Shown here: positions 43,723-52,663 of the stretch, piece after piece
Numbering within the stretch: position 1 is the stretch's first letter
How the letters are laid out: every line of letters begins with the position of its first letter
Assembly: GCA_022865305.1 (NCBI GenBank)
Contig: JALHSP010000043.1
Span: forward strand, 1 to 64,000
Reading direction: 5' to 3'
DNA length: 64,000 bases
Source: Bacteroidales bacterium
Lineage (GTDB): Bacteria; Bacteroidota; Bacteroidia; Bacteroidales; VadinHA17
Notes under the pieces: model-generated
The model's database searches: none
Told to the model about the DNA's origin: nothing
Seen by the model: the letters and a program-made list of their open reading frames with translations, nothing else
Position numbers and translations under genes: made by a program

Positions 43723-44799
43723 CTAATTCGATGGGTGCAATATAATATTTTTTATTTTACAATATTCCGGCACTATTTTTTTTAAAATAAATTCTATTGT
43801 ATCAATTCCGTCTGCGTAATCCCACAGTTGAGGTGACTGGGTTTTTCCGAAAGGAATAAAATTTCTGCCGACCTTACATTGAATTTTCTCTTTCAGATTT
43901 TCAATTTGTCCATTGACTTTATCCACGGATTTATATAATTCATAATAAAGAACTGCAACAGGTGAAGATAATGCATTATTTTCTTTCAGAAGAAGGTAAC
44001 CTGTATCCATGAACTTCTCCTTATTAACAAGAAAAACTGCTTTATTGAAGTCATAGTTGTTTGCATATTTATTATGATTCATTATGCCGGCAAATGAATT
44101 CCAGCTCCGGATCATATTCGTAAAATCGTATCCTTCAGGTACATAAATCTTTGATACATTTCTGCATCCAAGGCCAAAATATGAAAAAATATCAGTTCCA
44201 AGATTCTGCAGCTCTTCGTCTGTTTCTGAGCCACCAATAATTGCAACACTGTTCCTGTTCTTCCTTATGATATTAGGGTATCTGCCAAAATAGTATTCGA
44301 AATATCTTGAACTGTTATCGCTTCCTGTGGCAATTATCGCATCAAAATCAGAAAGGGTCTCCTGAGATAATTTTATTTTGTCAGCGAATCCATGGTTGAT
44401 ATCACAAAGGATTTCCGATAAAAAAACAATAAGCTCTGCATCTTTTTGGCTTGTTTTTGCAACCAGATTATTACCGGTTATCAGCACTGAAAGAAAATCA
44501 TGGAATCCTGCCAGCGGGATATTGCCTGCCATTATAATCCCAACTCTTATTTGGCGACAGGGTAGCTTCAGAGCCGGATAGGCATTTGTCCATTTCGTAA
44601 GATTTTCAAGGGTCATCTCATCTGCTATTGCTTTGATTGCCATCCTGACATTATCCGGAGTAAACCACTGGTTTTTGAGATGCTGGGTTTCAATAAGCTG
44701 AGTAAGGTTAGAAGAATATTTTGTTGGCTTACCTGCGAGAGTATTCCTGAGTAATTCACCCAGTTCAGAAAATGCTTCTATCCGTTCGCTTAAATTCAT
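43723..44799 (-). CDS. LuxC-like acyl-CoA reductase
   Basis: A 358-residue protein of the LuxC family (acyl-CoA reductase) within the aldehyde dehydrogenase superfamily, reducing acyl-CoA to aldehyde with NAD(P)H in known members. Visible: PCRQIRVGIIMAGNIPLAGFHDFL (about 79-102), AIIATGSDNSSRYFEYYFG, NSVAIIGGSETDEEL and GLGCRNVSKIYVP, where the cysteine is the expected acyl carrier. In Bacteroidota it is common next to a 4Fe-4S or miaA-region gene and may be linked to aldehyde metabolism rather than light. Its stop is 8 bp from the acidic protein start. Confidence 0.85.
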   Translation of the reverse strand: MNLSERIEAFSELGELLRNTLAGKPTKYSSNLTQLIETQHLKNQWFTPDNVRMAIKAIADEMTLENLTKWTNAYPALKLPCRQIRVGIIMAGNIPLAGFHDFLSVLITGNNLVAKTSQKDAELIVFLSEILCDINHGFADKIKLSQETLSDFDAIIATGSDNSSRYFEYYFGRYPNIIRKNRNSVAIIGGSETDEELQNLGTDIFSYFGLGCRNVSKIYVPEGYDFTNMIRSWNSFAGIMNHNKYANNYDFNKAVFLVNKEKFMDTGYLLLKENNALSSPVAVLYYELYKSVDKVNGQIENLKEKIQCKVGRNFIPFGKTQSPQLWDYADGIDTIEFILKKIVPEYCKIKNIILHPSN

Positions 44800-44978
44800 A
44801 TCTGAAATAACAGGTATGCAAATTTAGGGAAATTTTATTATCTGCCTCACTCTCTTCCGTCCCCCGCATCAGCGGGAGGTTGGGGTGAGGTAAAAATTAT
44901 GAGGAATTGGGGTGAGGTTAAAAATGCAGTGGGGTTAGGGAGAGGTCAAAATCAAAGAAGAGAGCAGGGGGAAAAGGC

Positions 44979-45010
44979 AAAAAAACTGACCCCTGTTAGA
45001 GGTCAGTTCA
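44979..45010 (-). terminator. Intrinsic terminator of the BlaR1-like gene
   Basis: On the minus strand aactgacc/ggtcagtt form an 8-bp stem with a 9-nt loop, followed directly by a run of T. It begins about 30 bp after the stop of the M56 gene. Confidence 0.75.
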
Positions 45011-45039
45011 AATGAGCAAGAAAATATTCCGGTGTTTGA

Positions 45040-46695
45040 CTATTTCAATGAAAATGTTATAGGGATCATACACCATACGGGAACCGGAACGCCTCCTTGC
45101 TTACCCGGTTTAAATGCCGGGAGAGTTGATGCAACCCTGAACGCCTCAGCATCAAGGGCAGGATCGACACCTTTCAGAATGCTTATCTGGTCAACAACTC
45201 CGGTTTCGGTTACACAGAACCTGATTACTACCCTGCCCATAATCTTATTTGCTTTTGCGGTTTCAGGATATTTTGTGTTCTGATAAATGTAAGCTAACAG
45301 GGCAGAATCACCTCCGGGGAACTGAGGCATTTCTTCAACAATTTCAAAGGGTTCAGTTTTGCCTTTTGTATCGGTTGCAGGTGGTGGAGGTGGCGGAGGC
45401 GGGACCTGAGGCAGTACAGCGGTTTTAGTTACAGGTCCGAATTGAATAGGAGCCATATACCAAACCGGAACTGCAATACCTCCCTGTTTACCCGGTTTAA
45501 ATGCCGGTAGTGTTGAAATAACTCTGATCGCCTCAACATCAAGTTCCGGGCTGACACCTTTAAGTACGCTTATCCTGTCAACTTTACCTGTTTCAGTTAC
45601 ACAGAATCTTACAACCACCCTTCCTGAAATGTTATTGGCTTTTGCCGATTCAGGATACTTTGTATTTTCATAGATATACTTTAAAAGTGCACTGTCGCCA
45701 CCTGGGAACATGGGCATCTCTTCAACCACGACAAATGGCTCCGGTTCACGACTCCGGGTCAATTTTGTTTCGTTGATTACTGTGTACGCAGGAGTGACAG
45801 TCAAAGTTTCGGCTGATTTCTTTTTTACAGCGCAGGTAGAAAATGAAATCAACAAAAGAACCAGCACCGGCATTACCAGAATTATTTTCAGGTTTGCCAG
45901 GGCTCTGGAACGTTTCTTTGTCATCATGATCATTCGTTTCTTTATTAGGGTAGGATTAGAAAAGCTGTTTGCAGCGCTAAATACTTTTACCCTGAAGACC
46001 TGGTTTAACATGAGACCCTGGTAGCTTTGAACGGTAATACCTGAATTAAGGCATTCTTCATCTGCCTGAAATTCATGCACTGCTCGCAATGATCTGTCAA
46101 ACAGGTAAATGAATGGATTAAACCACTGCAATACCTTTAATACCTCAACAAAAAGCAAATCAAAAAAATGATACTGGTTTAGATGCTTTTGTTCATGCTT
46201 TATAATTTCCTGCGCTTCTTCAGGAATTAACCCTGAATCGATGAATATATGCCCGAATGCAGAAAATCCTGAAGATTTATGATTTTTCAGACTTACAATA
46301 TGGCTGCCGTTTCTCTTCTGTTTTTGTATAAGAAGGAGAAGACTCATTATTTCTGCAAGCAGCTTAAGGCCTAACAGGAATACACCGGATAAATATATCA
46401 TGAAAATAACCTGTTTCCAGTTCAATAATGGGAGGCTTTCAGCCATATCCGGTATTGCACCCGTTGTGTCATTAATTGTTACCCCTGTCAGGTCTTTTCC
46501 GAAAAACTGGATATCGAGAGGCTGTTTTGTCTGAATGGTAACCAGCGGTAAAATCAGAGCGGAAAGAAATGACAACAGAATGAAGATCCTGTTGCGTTCA
46601 TACATTGTATCCCTTCCAAGGAAAAAAAGGTAGAAGAGATAAAACGCCGTTACACAAAAAGCGGCCTTTACTATATATAATAACACCGGATTCAT
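45040..46695 (-). CDS. BlaR1-like M56 peptidase with two TonB_C domains
   Basis: Membrane-embedded metallopeptidase of the BlaR1/MecR1 family, which in known systems cleaves a BlaI-type repressor on sensing a signal. Hydrophobic segments at about 4-26, 34-52, 94-125 and near 275-290 surround the catalytic HEQKH motif (H167-E168-H171). The C-terminal extracytoplasmic part lacks a penicillin-binding domain and instead has two closely similar TonB_C-type repeats (about 318-421 and 447-551; both contain EMPxFPGGDSALL and LPAFKPGKQGG), joined by an eight-proline run. The repressor gene precedes it with a 4-bp overlap. A sensor for envelope stress is a reasonable guess. Confidence 0.87.
   Translation of the reverse strand: MNPVLLYIVKAAFCVTAFYLFYLFFLGRDTMYERNRIFILLSFLSALILPLVTIQTKQPLDIQFFGKDLTGVTINDTTGAIPDMAESLPLLNWKQVIFMIYLSGVFLLGLKLLAEIMSLLLLIQKQKRNGSHIVSLKNHKSSGFSAFGHIFIDSGLIPEEAQEIIKHEQKHLNQYHFFDLLFVEVLKVLQWFNPFIYLFDRSLRAVHEFQADEECLNSGITVQSYQGLMLNQVFRVKVFSAANSFSNPTLIKKRMIMMTKKRSRALANLKIILVMPVLVLLLISFSTCAVKKKSAETLTVTPAYTVINETKLTRSREPEPFVVVEEMPMFPGGDSALLKYIYENTKYPESAKANNISGRVVVRFCVTETGKVDRISVLKGVSPELDVEAIRVISTLPAFKPGKQGGIAVPVWYMAPIQFGPVTKTAVLPQVPPPPPPPPATDTKGKTEPFEIVEEMPQFPGGDSALLAYIYQNTKYPETAKANKIMGRVVIRFCVTETGVVDQISILKGVDPALDAEAFRVASTLPAFKPGKQGGVPVPVWCMIPITFSLK
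45043..45742 (-). repeat. Tandem duplication encoding two TonB_C domains
   Basis: The coding DNA for residues about 318-421 and 447-551 of the M56 protein is duplicated, the copies being separated by the poly-proline linker. The strong similarity of both DNA copies (for example the ttacccggtttaaatgccgg stretches at 45101 and 45489) indicates a fairly recent event or gene conversion. Confidence 0.8.
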
Positions 46696-47072
46696 TTCTC
46701 AGCTTTTTGTTTCTTCACTTCATATTCCATTATCTTCATAATCTCTTCCATCTCATTAACAGAAATCCTCCTTTCTTTAGCGAAAAAACTGACCATCTTC
46801 TCAAAAGAATTTGAGAAGTAGTTATTTACAAAGGTGGAGAGATGAGTTTTCGAATAATCATCCTTTGACACAACCGGATAGTATTCGTGAGTTCTGCCAT
46901 AAGCCTTGTGGTCCACGAAGCCTTTGTCCTGTAAGATCCGGACGATTGTGCTTATGGTATTATATGCAGGCTTCGGATCGTCAAAATGTTCAAGGATATC
47001 TTTGACAAATCCTTTTTTTATCTTCCAGAGTACCTGCATTACCTGTTCTTCTGCACGGGTTAGTTCTCTCAT
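46692..47072 (-). CDS. BlaI/MecI-family transcriptional repressor
   Basis: A 126-residue winged-helix repressor expected to control its own operon with the M56 peptidase, which would inactivate it by cleavage. The start at 47072 (MRELTRAEEQVMQVLWKIKK) is preferred over an in-frame ATG at 47117, since this is where BlaI proteins begin and the longer form adds residues encoded by a palindromic repeat. The recognition helix lies in PAYNTISTIVRILQDKGFVDHK, and the C-terminal dimerisation part includes FEKMVSFFAKERRIS. It overlaps the downstream gene by 4 bp. Confidence 0.9.
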   Translation of the reverse strand: MRELTRAEEQVMQVLWKIKKGFVKDILEHFDDPKPAYNTISTIVRILQDKGFVDHKAYGRTHEYYPVVSKDDYSKTHLSTFVNNYFSNSFEKMVSFFAKERRISVNEMEEIMKIMEYEVKKQKAEK

Positions 47073-47100
47073 TTCTTTATGTTCTAAGTTCTTACTTCCT

Positions 47101-47128
47101 GTTGAAACGCGATGCATCGCGTTTCAAC
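47101..47128. repeat. Perfect 28-bp palindrome upstream of blaI-like gene
   Basis: The arms gttgaaacgcgatg / catcgcgtttcaac meet without a spacer, 28 bp before the chosen start codon. It could be an operator for the BlaI-like dimer, but its core (cgatgcatcg) matches a dispersed REP-type palindrome seen in many environmental bacteria. Confidence 0.7.
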
Positions 47129-47560
47129 AAATATGCAACGAAAAAATTAGTTATGCAACTAGAATCTTAATTATTTTTGATCTTTTCTCCCCGTAACCTC
47201 TACGAGGTATAAATAATATGATAATTCCCCTGTTACAAGTCCATATGCCCTACGGGCAAAATATCTGTTAATAGAATCCAAAATCATTACAACCTGGAGG
47301 TTAGAGTTTTGTAACAAACGTTAAATTCCTGACATAAAACAGCACTGGTGCCAGGGAAATGTAGAAAATTGTAATGCCCGGATGAAGTTAATACAGCGTA
47401 GCGGTTAAGGTAACCCGGAGTACTGAAATTTCGTATAACTAAATTACCTCAGGGAAAGTGTAAAATGTAATTTAGTATGACATTTTGCTTGGTAAAGGAA
47501 AAAAATAGTATTTTTATATTGAAGTAAAGCAGGGATTTACCTGTTGGTGAATCTTAAAAT
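47129..47560. other. Intergenic region with several short palindromes
   Basis: No gene was seen. Short hairpins with a tac loop occur at 47196-47208 (acctc/gaggt) and 47246-47258 (tgccc/gggca), and aacct/aggtt at about 47292-47303. The region must contain the promoters for the divergent repressor and permease genes; no exact -33/-7 pair was found. Confidence 0.4.
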
Positions 47561-48802
47561 ATGAAAATTGGCATCTTCAGGGAAAATTTAAGAATTTCAT
47601 TCAGGGCGATTAAATCGAACAGGGTGCGCACAGCACTTACTATTTGCATAATTGCTTTTGGTATAATGGCGCTTGTAGGAATTCTGACAGCAATTGATGC
47701 CATTAAATCGTCACTTACCAACCAGTTTACAATGATGGGTGCCAATTCTTTCACTATCTCCTCACGTGGAATGAATATACAGGTCGGAAATGACAGGGTA
47801 AGGACAAAAAATAATTCACGAATATCTTACCGTGAGGCAAATGAGTTTAAAAACCGGTTTACTGAGCCGGTACTGATTTCTGTTTCCTTTAATGCTTCCG
47901 GGTTTGCAACTGTTAAATATGAGTCAGAAGAAACAAATCCAAATGTCAATTTGACCGGGGTGGATGAGAACTTTCTGTCAGTCTCTGGTTATGAGATCGA
48001 AACGGGAAGGAGCTTCAGTGCCGATGAGGTAGAGTTGACACGCCATTTTGTGTTGATCGGATCTGATATTGCAGATGATCTCTTTCCTTCAGGGCTTGAT
48101 CCTATCGGAAAGGTAGTAACTGTAGCAGGATTAAAGCTCAAGGTAATTGGTGTATTGAAAAGTAAAGGAGCAAGTGCTCTCAGTAGTGACAATATATGTT
48201 TTATGCCGGTTACAACTGCAAGGCAATATTTTTCCCAGCCAAATATGACTTTCAGTATCTCGATTATGCCTATTAATCCTGCAAATCTTGATATAATGGC
48301 AGGTGAAGCAGAAGCAATTTTCAGGATAGTGCGTAACCTGGCCCCCAGTGACGAATCGGATTTTGTTGTTACAAAAAGCGATAACATTGTCAACCTGCTT
48401 CTTAAAAATATAAAGTTTGTTACTCTTGCAGCAACGTTAATCGGTGTTGTGACCTTATTTGGTGCCGCAGTAGGTTTAATGAATATTATGCTGGTGTCAG
48501 TTACGGAACGTACCAGAGAAATAGGTGTAAGGAAAGCTATTGGTGCCAAGACGAGGACCATAAAATACCAGTTCCTTTTTGAATCAATACTTATCGGACA
48601 GTTTGGCGGAATCTTTGGTATTATTCTTGGAATTCTCATCGGAAATTTAGTTTCATCGATGCTTAAATCAAGTTTTATTATACCATGGGTATGGGTAACA
48701 ATGGGTATCCTGGTATGTTTTGTCGTTGGAATAGTATCCGGTTATGCACCTGCAATGAAAGCCGCAAATATAGATCCTATTGAAGCTTTAAGATACGAAT
48801 AA
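47561..48802 (+). CDS. MacB-type ABC transporter permease
   Basis: A 413-residue permease of the MacB/FtsX class (mechanotransmission type). A first transmembrane helix (about 20-45, [20 protein letters not shown]) precedes a periplasmic MacB_PCD domain (about 46-270), and three helices follow (about 285-315, 335-365, 375-395). The coupling motif [22 protein letters not shown] and C-terminal [13 protein letters not shown] (here [13 protein letters not shown]) are hallmarks. No ATPase gene is adjacent, so the cognate MacB/LolD-type ATPase must be elsewhere. The next gene starts 5 bp later. Confidence 0.9.
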   Translation: MKIGIFRENLRISFRAIKSNRVRTALTICIIAFGIMALVGILTAIDAIKSSLTNQFTMMGANSFTISSRGMNIQVGNDRVRTKNNSRISYREANEFKNRFTEPVLISVSFNASGFATVKYESEETNPNVNLTGVDENFLSVSGYEIETGRSFSADEVELTRHFVLIGSDIADDLFPSGLDPIGKVVTVAGLKLKVIGVLKSKGASALSSDNICFMPVTTARQYFSQPNMTFSISIMPINPANLDIMAGEAEAIFRIVRNLAPSDESDFVVTKSDNIVNLLLKNIKFVTLAATLIGVVTLFGAAVGLMNIMLVSVTERTREIGVRKAIGAKTRTIKYQFLFESILIGQFGGIFGIILGILIGNLVSSMLKSSFIIPWVWVTMGILVCFVVGIVSGYAPAMKAANIDPIEALRYE

Positions 48803-48807
48803 AACAA

Positions 48808-49191
48808 ATGCATATGGAAAAACATGTAATTCAGGAAGAGTTGAAAAATTGTCCGGGAATTGTCTATTATACCGATTCAAATAAGCTGGAAATTATTGGA
48901 AGGTCAATTCCTGAAAATCCTGAGATAATATTCAGGCGTCTTGATGAATGGATCACTCTCCATTTTAAAAAGAATAAGGAGCTTATTGTAAGTATCCAGC
49001 TTGAATACATTAACAGCGGATCTTCAAAATACCTGTATGAAATTCTGAAGAAGCTGACCGGTTATGGTCGTTCGGGTAATATCGTAAAGATGAAATGGCT
49101 TTACGAGGAGGATGATGAAGCAATGCTGGAACTTGGCGAACACTACCGTGATACAGCAGGTATTCCTCTCGAAATTGAAATGGTTGTTTAA
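48808..49191 (+). CDS. SiaC-like regulatory phosphoprotein (DUF1987)
   Basis: A 127-residue protein of the SiaC/DUF1987 family, small STAS-like phosphoproteins that in Pseudomonas bind a diguanylate cyclase under control of a PP2C phosphatase and kinase. Characteristic motifs are IIGRSIPENPEIIFRRLDEWI, IQLEYINSGSSKYLYEILKKL (phosphorylation region) and the acidic WLYEEDDEAMLELGEHY. The start could also be the second Met two codons in. It follows the permease closely; partner kinase, phosphatase and cyclase genes are not in the window. Confidence 0.83.
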   Translation: MHMEKHVIQEELKNCPGIVYYTDSNKLEIIGRSIPENPEIIFRRLDEWITLHFKKNKELIVSIQLEYINSGSSKYLYEILKKLTGYGRSGNIVKMKWLYEEDDEAMLELGEHYRDTAGIPLEIEMVV

Positions 49192-49193
49192 AA

Positions 49194-49229
49194 AATAGCA
49201 GGGACGTTGAATGTAACGTCCCTGCTATT
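49194..49229. terminator. Bidirectional hairpin terminator
   Basis: A 15-bp perfect stem (aatagcagggacgtt with its complement, loop gaatgt) lies between the convergent SiaC-like gene and gap, flanked by A- and T-rich sequence. Confidence 0.85.
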
Positions 49230-49246
49230 TATTGTATAGTATTGAC

Positions 49247-50269
<1,023 letters not shown>

Positions 50270-50287
50270 TTAATAATTTTGAACTCA

Positions 50288-50318
50288 CAAAAGTAATATT
50301 TTCCGGATAACTGACAAA
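50288..50318 (-). promoter_or_regulatory. gap promoter, TTTG-N19-TACTTTTG
   Basis: On the minus strand TTTG (50318-50315) and TACTTTTG (50295-50288) are separated by 19 bp, an exact match to the Bacteroidota consensus. The leader to the gap start is about 30 nt. Confidence 0.72.
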
Positions 50319-50334
50319 GAAGAAAAAAGAACTA

Positions 50335-51138
50335 TTATTCTTTTCTTCTCTTAAAAAGGTTAGATAATTTGGAAGACTCCGGATTAAGAGGATCAATAAT
50401 TACTCCAAATCTGTAACTTACAAATAATGAGAAGAATATTGCTTTATTGTTAGTAATTGCCATAATAGGTATTCTTTTGGGGAATGCATTGATCTGAGCG
50501 CCAACTTCAATTGCATGTATTATCTTATCTTCCTTACTGTATTCGAAATTGAAACCTCCCTTGGCGTAGAGTCCCGGCAGAACTTTTACCTCATCCAGTC
50601 CTTTTGTAAAAGGAGCTTTGCTGTAAATATCTTCCGGGACGTGAATTGATACCTCGAACTTCTCCTGCCTGAGTTCAGCATAACGAGGGGTTACTGGGTA
50701 CAACACATTGTAATATATAGGCTTGTACAGGGCAATTAGGGGTCCGCCTGAATAAAAATATCTTATGGCAATTCCACCAAGATCTGCCTTATTGAATAAT
50801 TCATGCTGACGACCTATTCCTCCCCTGAGAAACCCGACTGAATTAAGTTTTCCAAAGACAAAAGAGCCAGTGTTCTGGTAATAGGGATTTGAAAGTTTGT
50901 ATTCTTTTGGATGCTTAAGTGTTCCTGCGTCTATTTCGAACAGACGTTTATTCAGAAAATTAATTCTTTTTGCTTCGCGGTAGCCTAATCCAATTCCGTC
51001 AGAACTTATCAGAATAGCAAATGATCTTTCATTCCGGAAAAATACTTTCTGCTGCTCATCTAATTCCCCCTGTGCATCAAGTGAAGTTGCACCATATAAA
51101 AAAATGACCGCAGTTATAAGCAGCTTTTTAATTTTCAT
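50335..51138 (-). CDS. Secreted protein, probable outer-membrane beta-barrel
   Basis: I do not recognise a family. The 267-residue protein has a signal peptide (LLITAVIFLYGATSLDAQG) and then alternating hydrophobic and aromatic strands (RSFAILISSDGIGLGYREAK, GIAIRYFYSGGPLIALYKPIYY, KAIFFSLFVSYRFGVII) as in small outer-membrane barrels of Bacteroidota. An aromatic terminal strand is followed by a basic tail (LFKRRKE), unlike a classical C-terminal Phe ending. It lies upstream of gap in the same direction, but gap has its own promoter, so the two are independent. Confidence 0.6.
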   Translation of the reverse strand: MKIKKLLITAVIFLYGATSLDAQGELDEQQKVFFRNERSFAILISSDGIGLGYREAKRINFLNKRLFEIDAGTLKHPKEYKLSNPYYQNTGSFVFGKLNSVGFLRGGIGRQHELFNKADLGGIAIRYFYSGGPLIALYKPIYYNVLYPVTPRYAELRQEKFEVSIHVPEDIYSKAPFTKGLDEVKVLPGLYAKGGFNFEYSKEDKIIHAIEVGAQINAFPKRIPIMAITNNKAIFFSLFVSYRFGVIIDPLNPESSKLSNLFKRRKE

Positions 51139-51181
51139 GCGTACTTACTTTTTAAACGGGGATAGATTCGCTGCATGAAGA

Positions 51182-51307
51182 TCAGCCTACCTGCTCTGAT
51201 TGTTCAGTATCTGCCTTGCTGTAAGCCGGGCATGCTTCTTTATTACATGAACTGATCACCAATGCAGTAATAAACACAACAACGAGTATGAGAGCAATTT
51301 TTTTCAT
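51182..51307 (-). CDS. Small lipoprotein of 41 residues
   Basis: A short frame from ATG 51307 encodes a basic start (MKKIALILVVV), a hydrophobic segment and a lipobox VISSC with the acylated Cys at about residue 21, then a 20-residue tail containing CPAYSKADTEQ. Short lipoproteins with a CPAY motif are common and unannotated in Bacteroidota. The start is followed by a normal signal, and it lies 43 bp upstream of the barrel protein gene in the same direction, so they may form one unit. The function is unknown. Confidence 0.65.
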   Translation of the reverse strand: MKKIALILVVVFITALVISSCNKEACPAYSKADTEQSEQVG

Positions 51308-51645
51308 ACAGAAATTATTAAATTAAGTACAAAAATAAACTTTTCATTCTAAAAACAATCTTTATGCCAAAACATAAATTATATAGAAAATAATCCTTAT
51401 TACCAGTAGCTTTTAACTTTCATGCTAATTACAGTTACAAATAAAAGCAAAAAACGGCTATAATATTGTACGCAAAACGTCAATTTTGACAAAATATTGG
51501 AAATCTTTGACATATTTTATTGTTATCTGATGCTAAATACCCTAAAATAAAGACAAATTTTCCAGAACTCAGATTTTGAATTAATTTCCTGTTTTTAAAA
51601 CTATTCTTAAGTAAATTTGTTATTTACGGATAGGAAGTATCAGTC
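51308..51645. other. AT-rich intergenic region before msrBA
   Basis: No gene seen. TAAATTTG at 51612-51619 is an exact -7 box about 26 bp before the msrBA start codon; no clear -33 box was found at the right spacing. Confidence 0.45.
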
Positions 51646-52578
51646 ATGAAGAAGGCGGGATTTAAAATTATTATTACCATACTCTTTGTTATTATGAGCA
51701 ATGGATCATATTCACAGGAAAAGCTGCCCTTTAATAATCTCAGTAAAGCAGAATCTGATGTTATAAATAATAAGGGTACTGAGATACCATTTACAGGCAG
51801 GTATACCAGTCATATGGGAAAAGGTACCTATATCTGCAAAAAATGCGGGGCTGCATTATATTATTCGACAGATAAATTTGAGTCAGATTGCGGCTGGCCA
51901 AGCTTTGACGGTGAAATTAAGGGTGCTGTCGACAGATTTCCTGATCCTGATGGGATGAGAACAGAGATTGCCTGCAATGCCTGTGGCGCTCACCTTGGAC
52001 ATATTTTCACAGGAGAGCAGCTAACTCCGAAAAATGTACGCCATTGTGTTAACTCGGTATCGCTTGATTTTGTACCTGCACAACTGGATGAAGGCAGATA
52101 TGGGACCGCTGTTTTTGCCGGTGGATGCTTCTGGGGTGTTGAGTACTTCCTTCAGAAGACTCCAGGAGTGATATCTGTAACATCCGGTTACACAGGCGGT
52201 CATGTTAAAAATCCATCCTACAAAGAAGTATGTACCGGAAATACAGGGCATGCCGAAGCTGTAAAAATTATTTTTGATCCGGAAAAAACAACTTATGAAA
52301 AACTGCTAAAACTATTTCTGGAAATTCATGATCCTACCCAGGTTGGAAGACAGGGTCCCGATATTGGCGATCAGTATCGTTCCGAGATATTCTATCTGAA
52401 TGATGAGCAGAGAAAAACAGCAGAAAAAAACCTTAAGATACTTCAGGATAAGGGTTATAAAATAGCGACTGCAATCACAAAAGCATCAGAATTCTATGAT
52501 GCTGAAAATTATCACCAGGATTATTATTTCAGCAATGGCAAAACTCCTTATTGCCATGCTTATGTTAAAAGATTTTAA
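51646..52578 (+). CDS. Secreted MsrB-MsrA fusion methionine sulfoxide reductase
   Basis: Bifunctional enzyme reducing both R- and S-methionine sulfoxide in exported proteins. A signal peptide (to about YSQE, 25) precedes an MsrB domain (about 30-145): zinc cysteines in CKKCGAALY and CNACGAHLGHIF, SDCGWPSF, and catalytic Cys in RHCVNSVSLDF. The MsrA domain (about 155-310) has the catalytic GGCFWGVEYF and GHAEAVKIIFDP. The order B then A is the less common one compared with MsrA-MsrB fusions. It points to periplasmic protection from oxidants in an organism that otherwise shows anaerobic metabolism. Confidence 0.95.
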   Translation: MKKAGFKIIITILFVIMSNGSYSQEKLPFNNLSKAESDVINNKGTEIPFTGRYTSHMGKGTYICKKCGAALYYSTDKFESDCGWPSFDGEIKGAVDRFPDPDGMRTEIACNACGAHLGHIFTGEQLTPKNVRHCVNSVSLDFVPAQLDEGRYGTAVFAGGCFWGVEYFLQKTPGVISVTSGYTGGHVKNPSYKEVCTGNTGHAEAVKIIFDPEKTTYEKLLKLFLEIHDPTQVGRQGPDIGDQYRSEIFYLNDEQRKTAEKNLKILQDKGYKIATAITKASEFYDAENYHQDYYFSNGKTPYCHAYVKRF

Positions 52579-52663
52579 ACTCAGTTAAAAATATCCCGAA
52601 TTTGTGTTGCTAAGTCAGACAATCAATTAACTTTAGCAAGTTTTCTGATTTGTTAAGTACCGC

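Noticed and set aside
47073-47117. Upstream start of the BlaI-like gene
   Set aside because: The extension is encoded partly by the palindromic repeat and the family begins at the later methionine.
47989-48639. A 216-residue minus-strand frame inside the MacB-type permease gene
   Set aside because: The hydrophobic pattern mirrors the permease coding strand; the permease has clear family motifs and the shadow has none.
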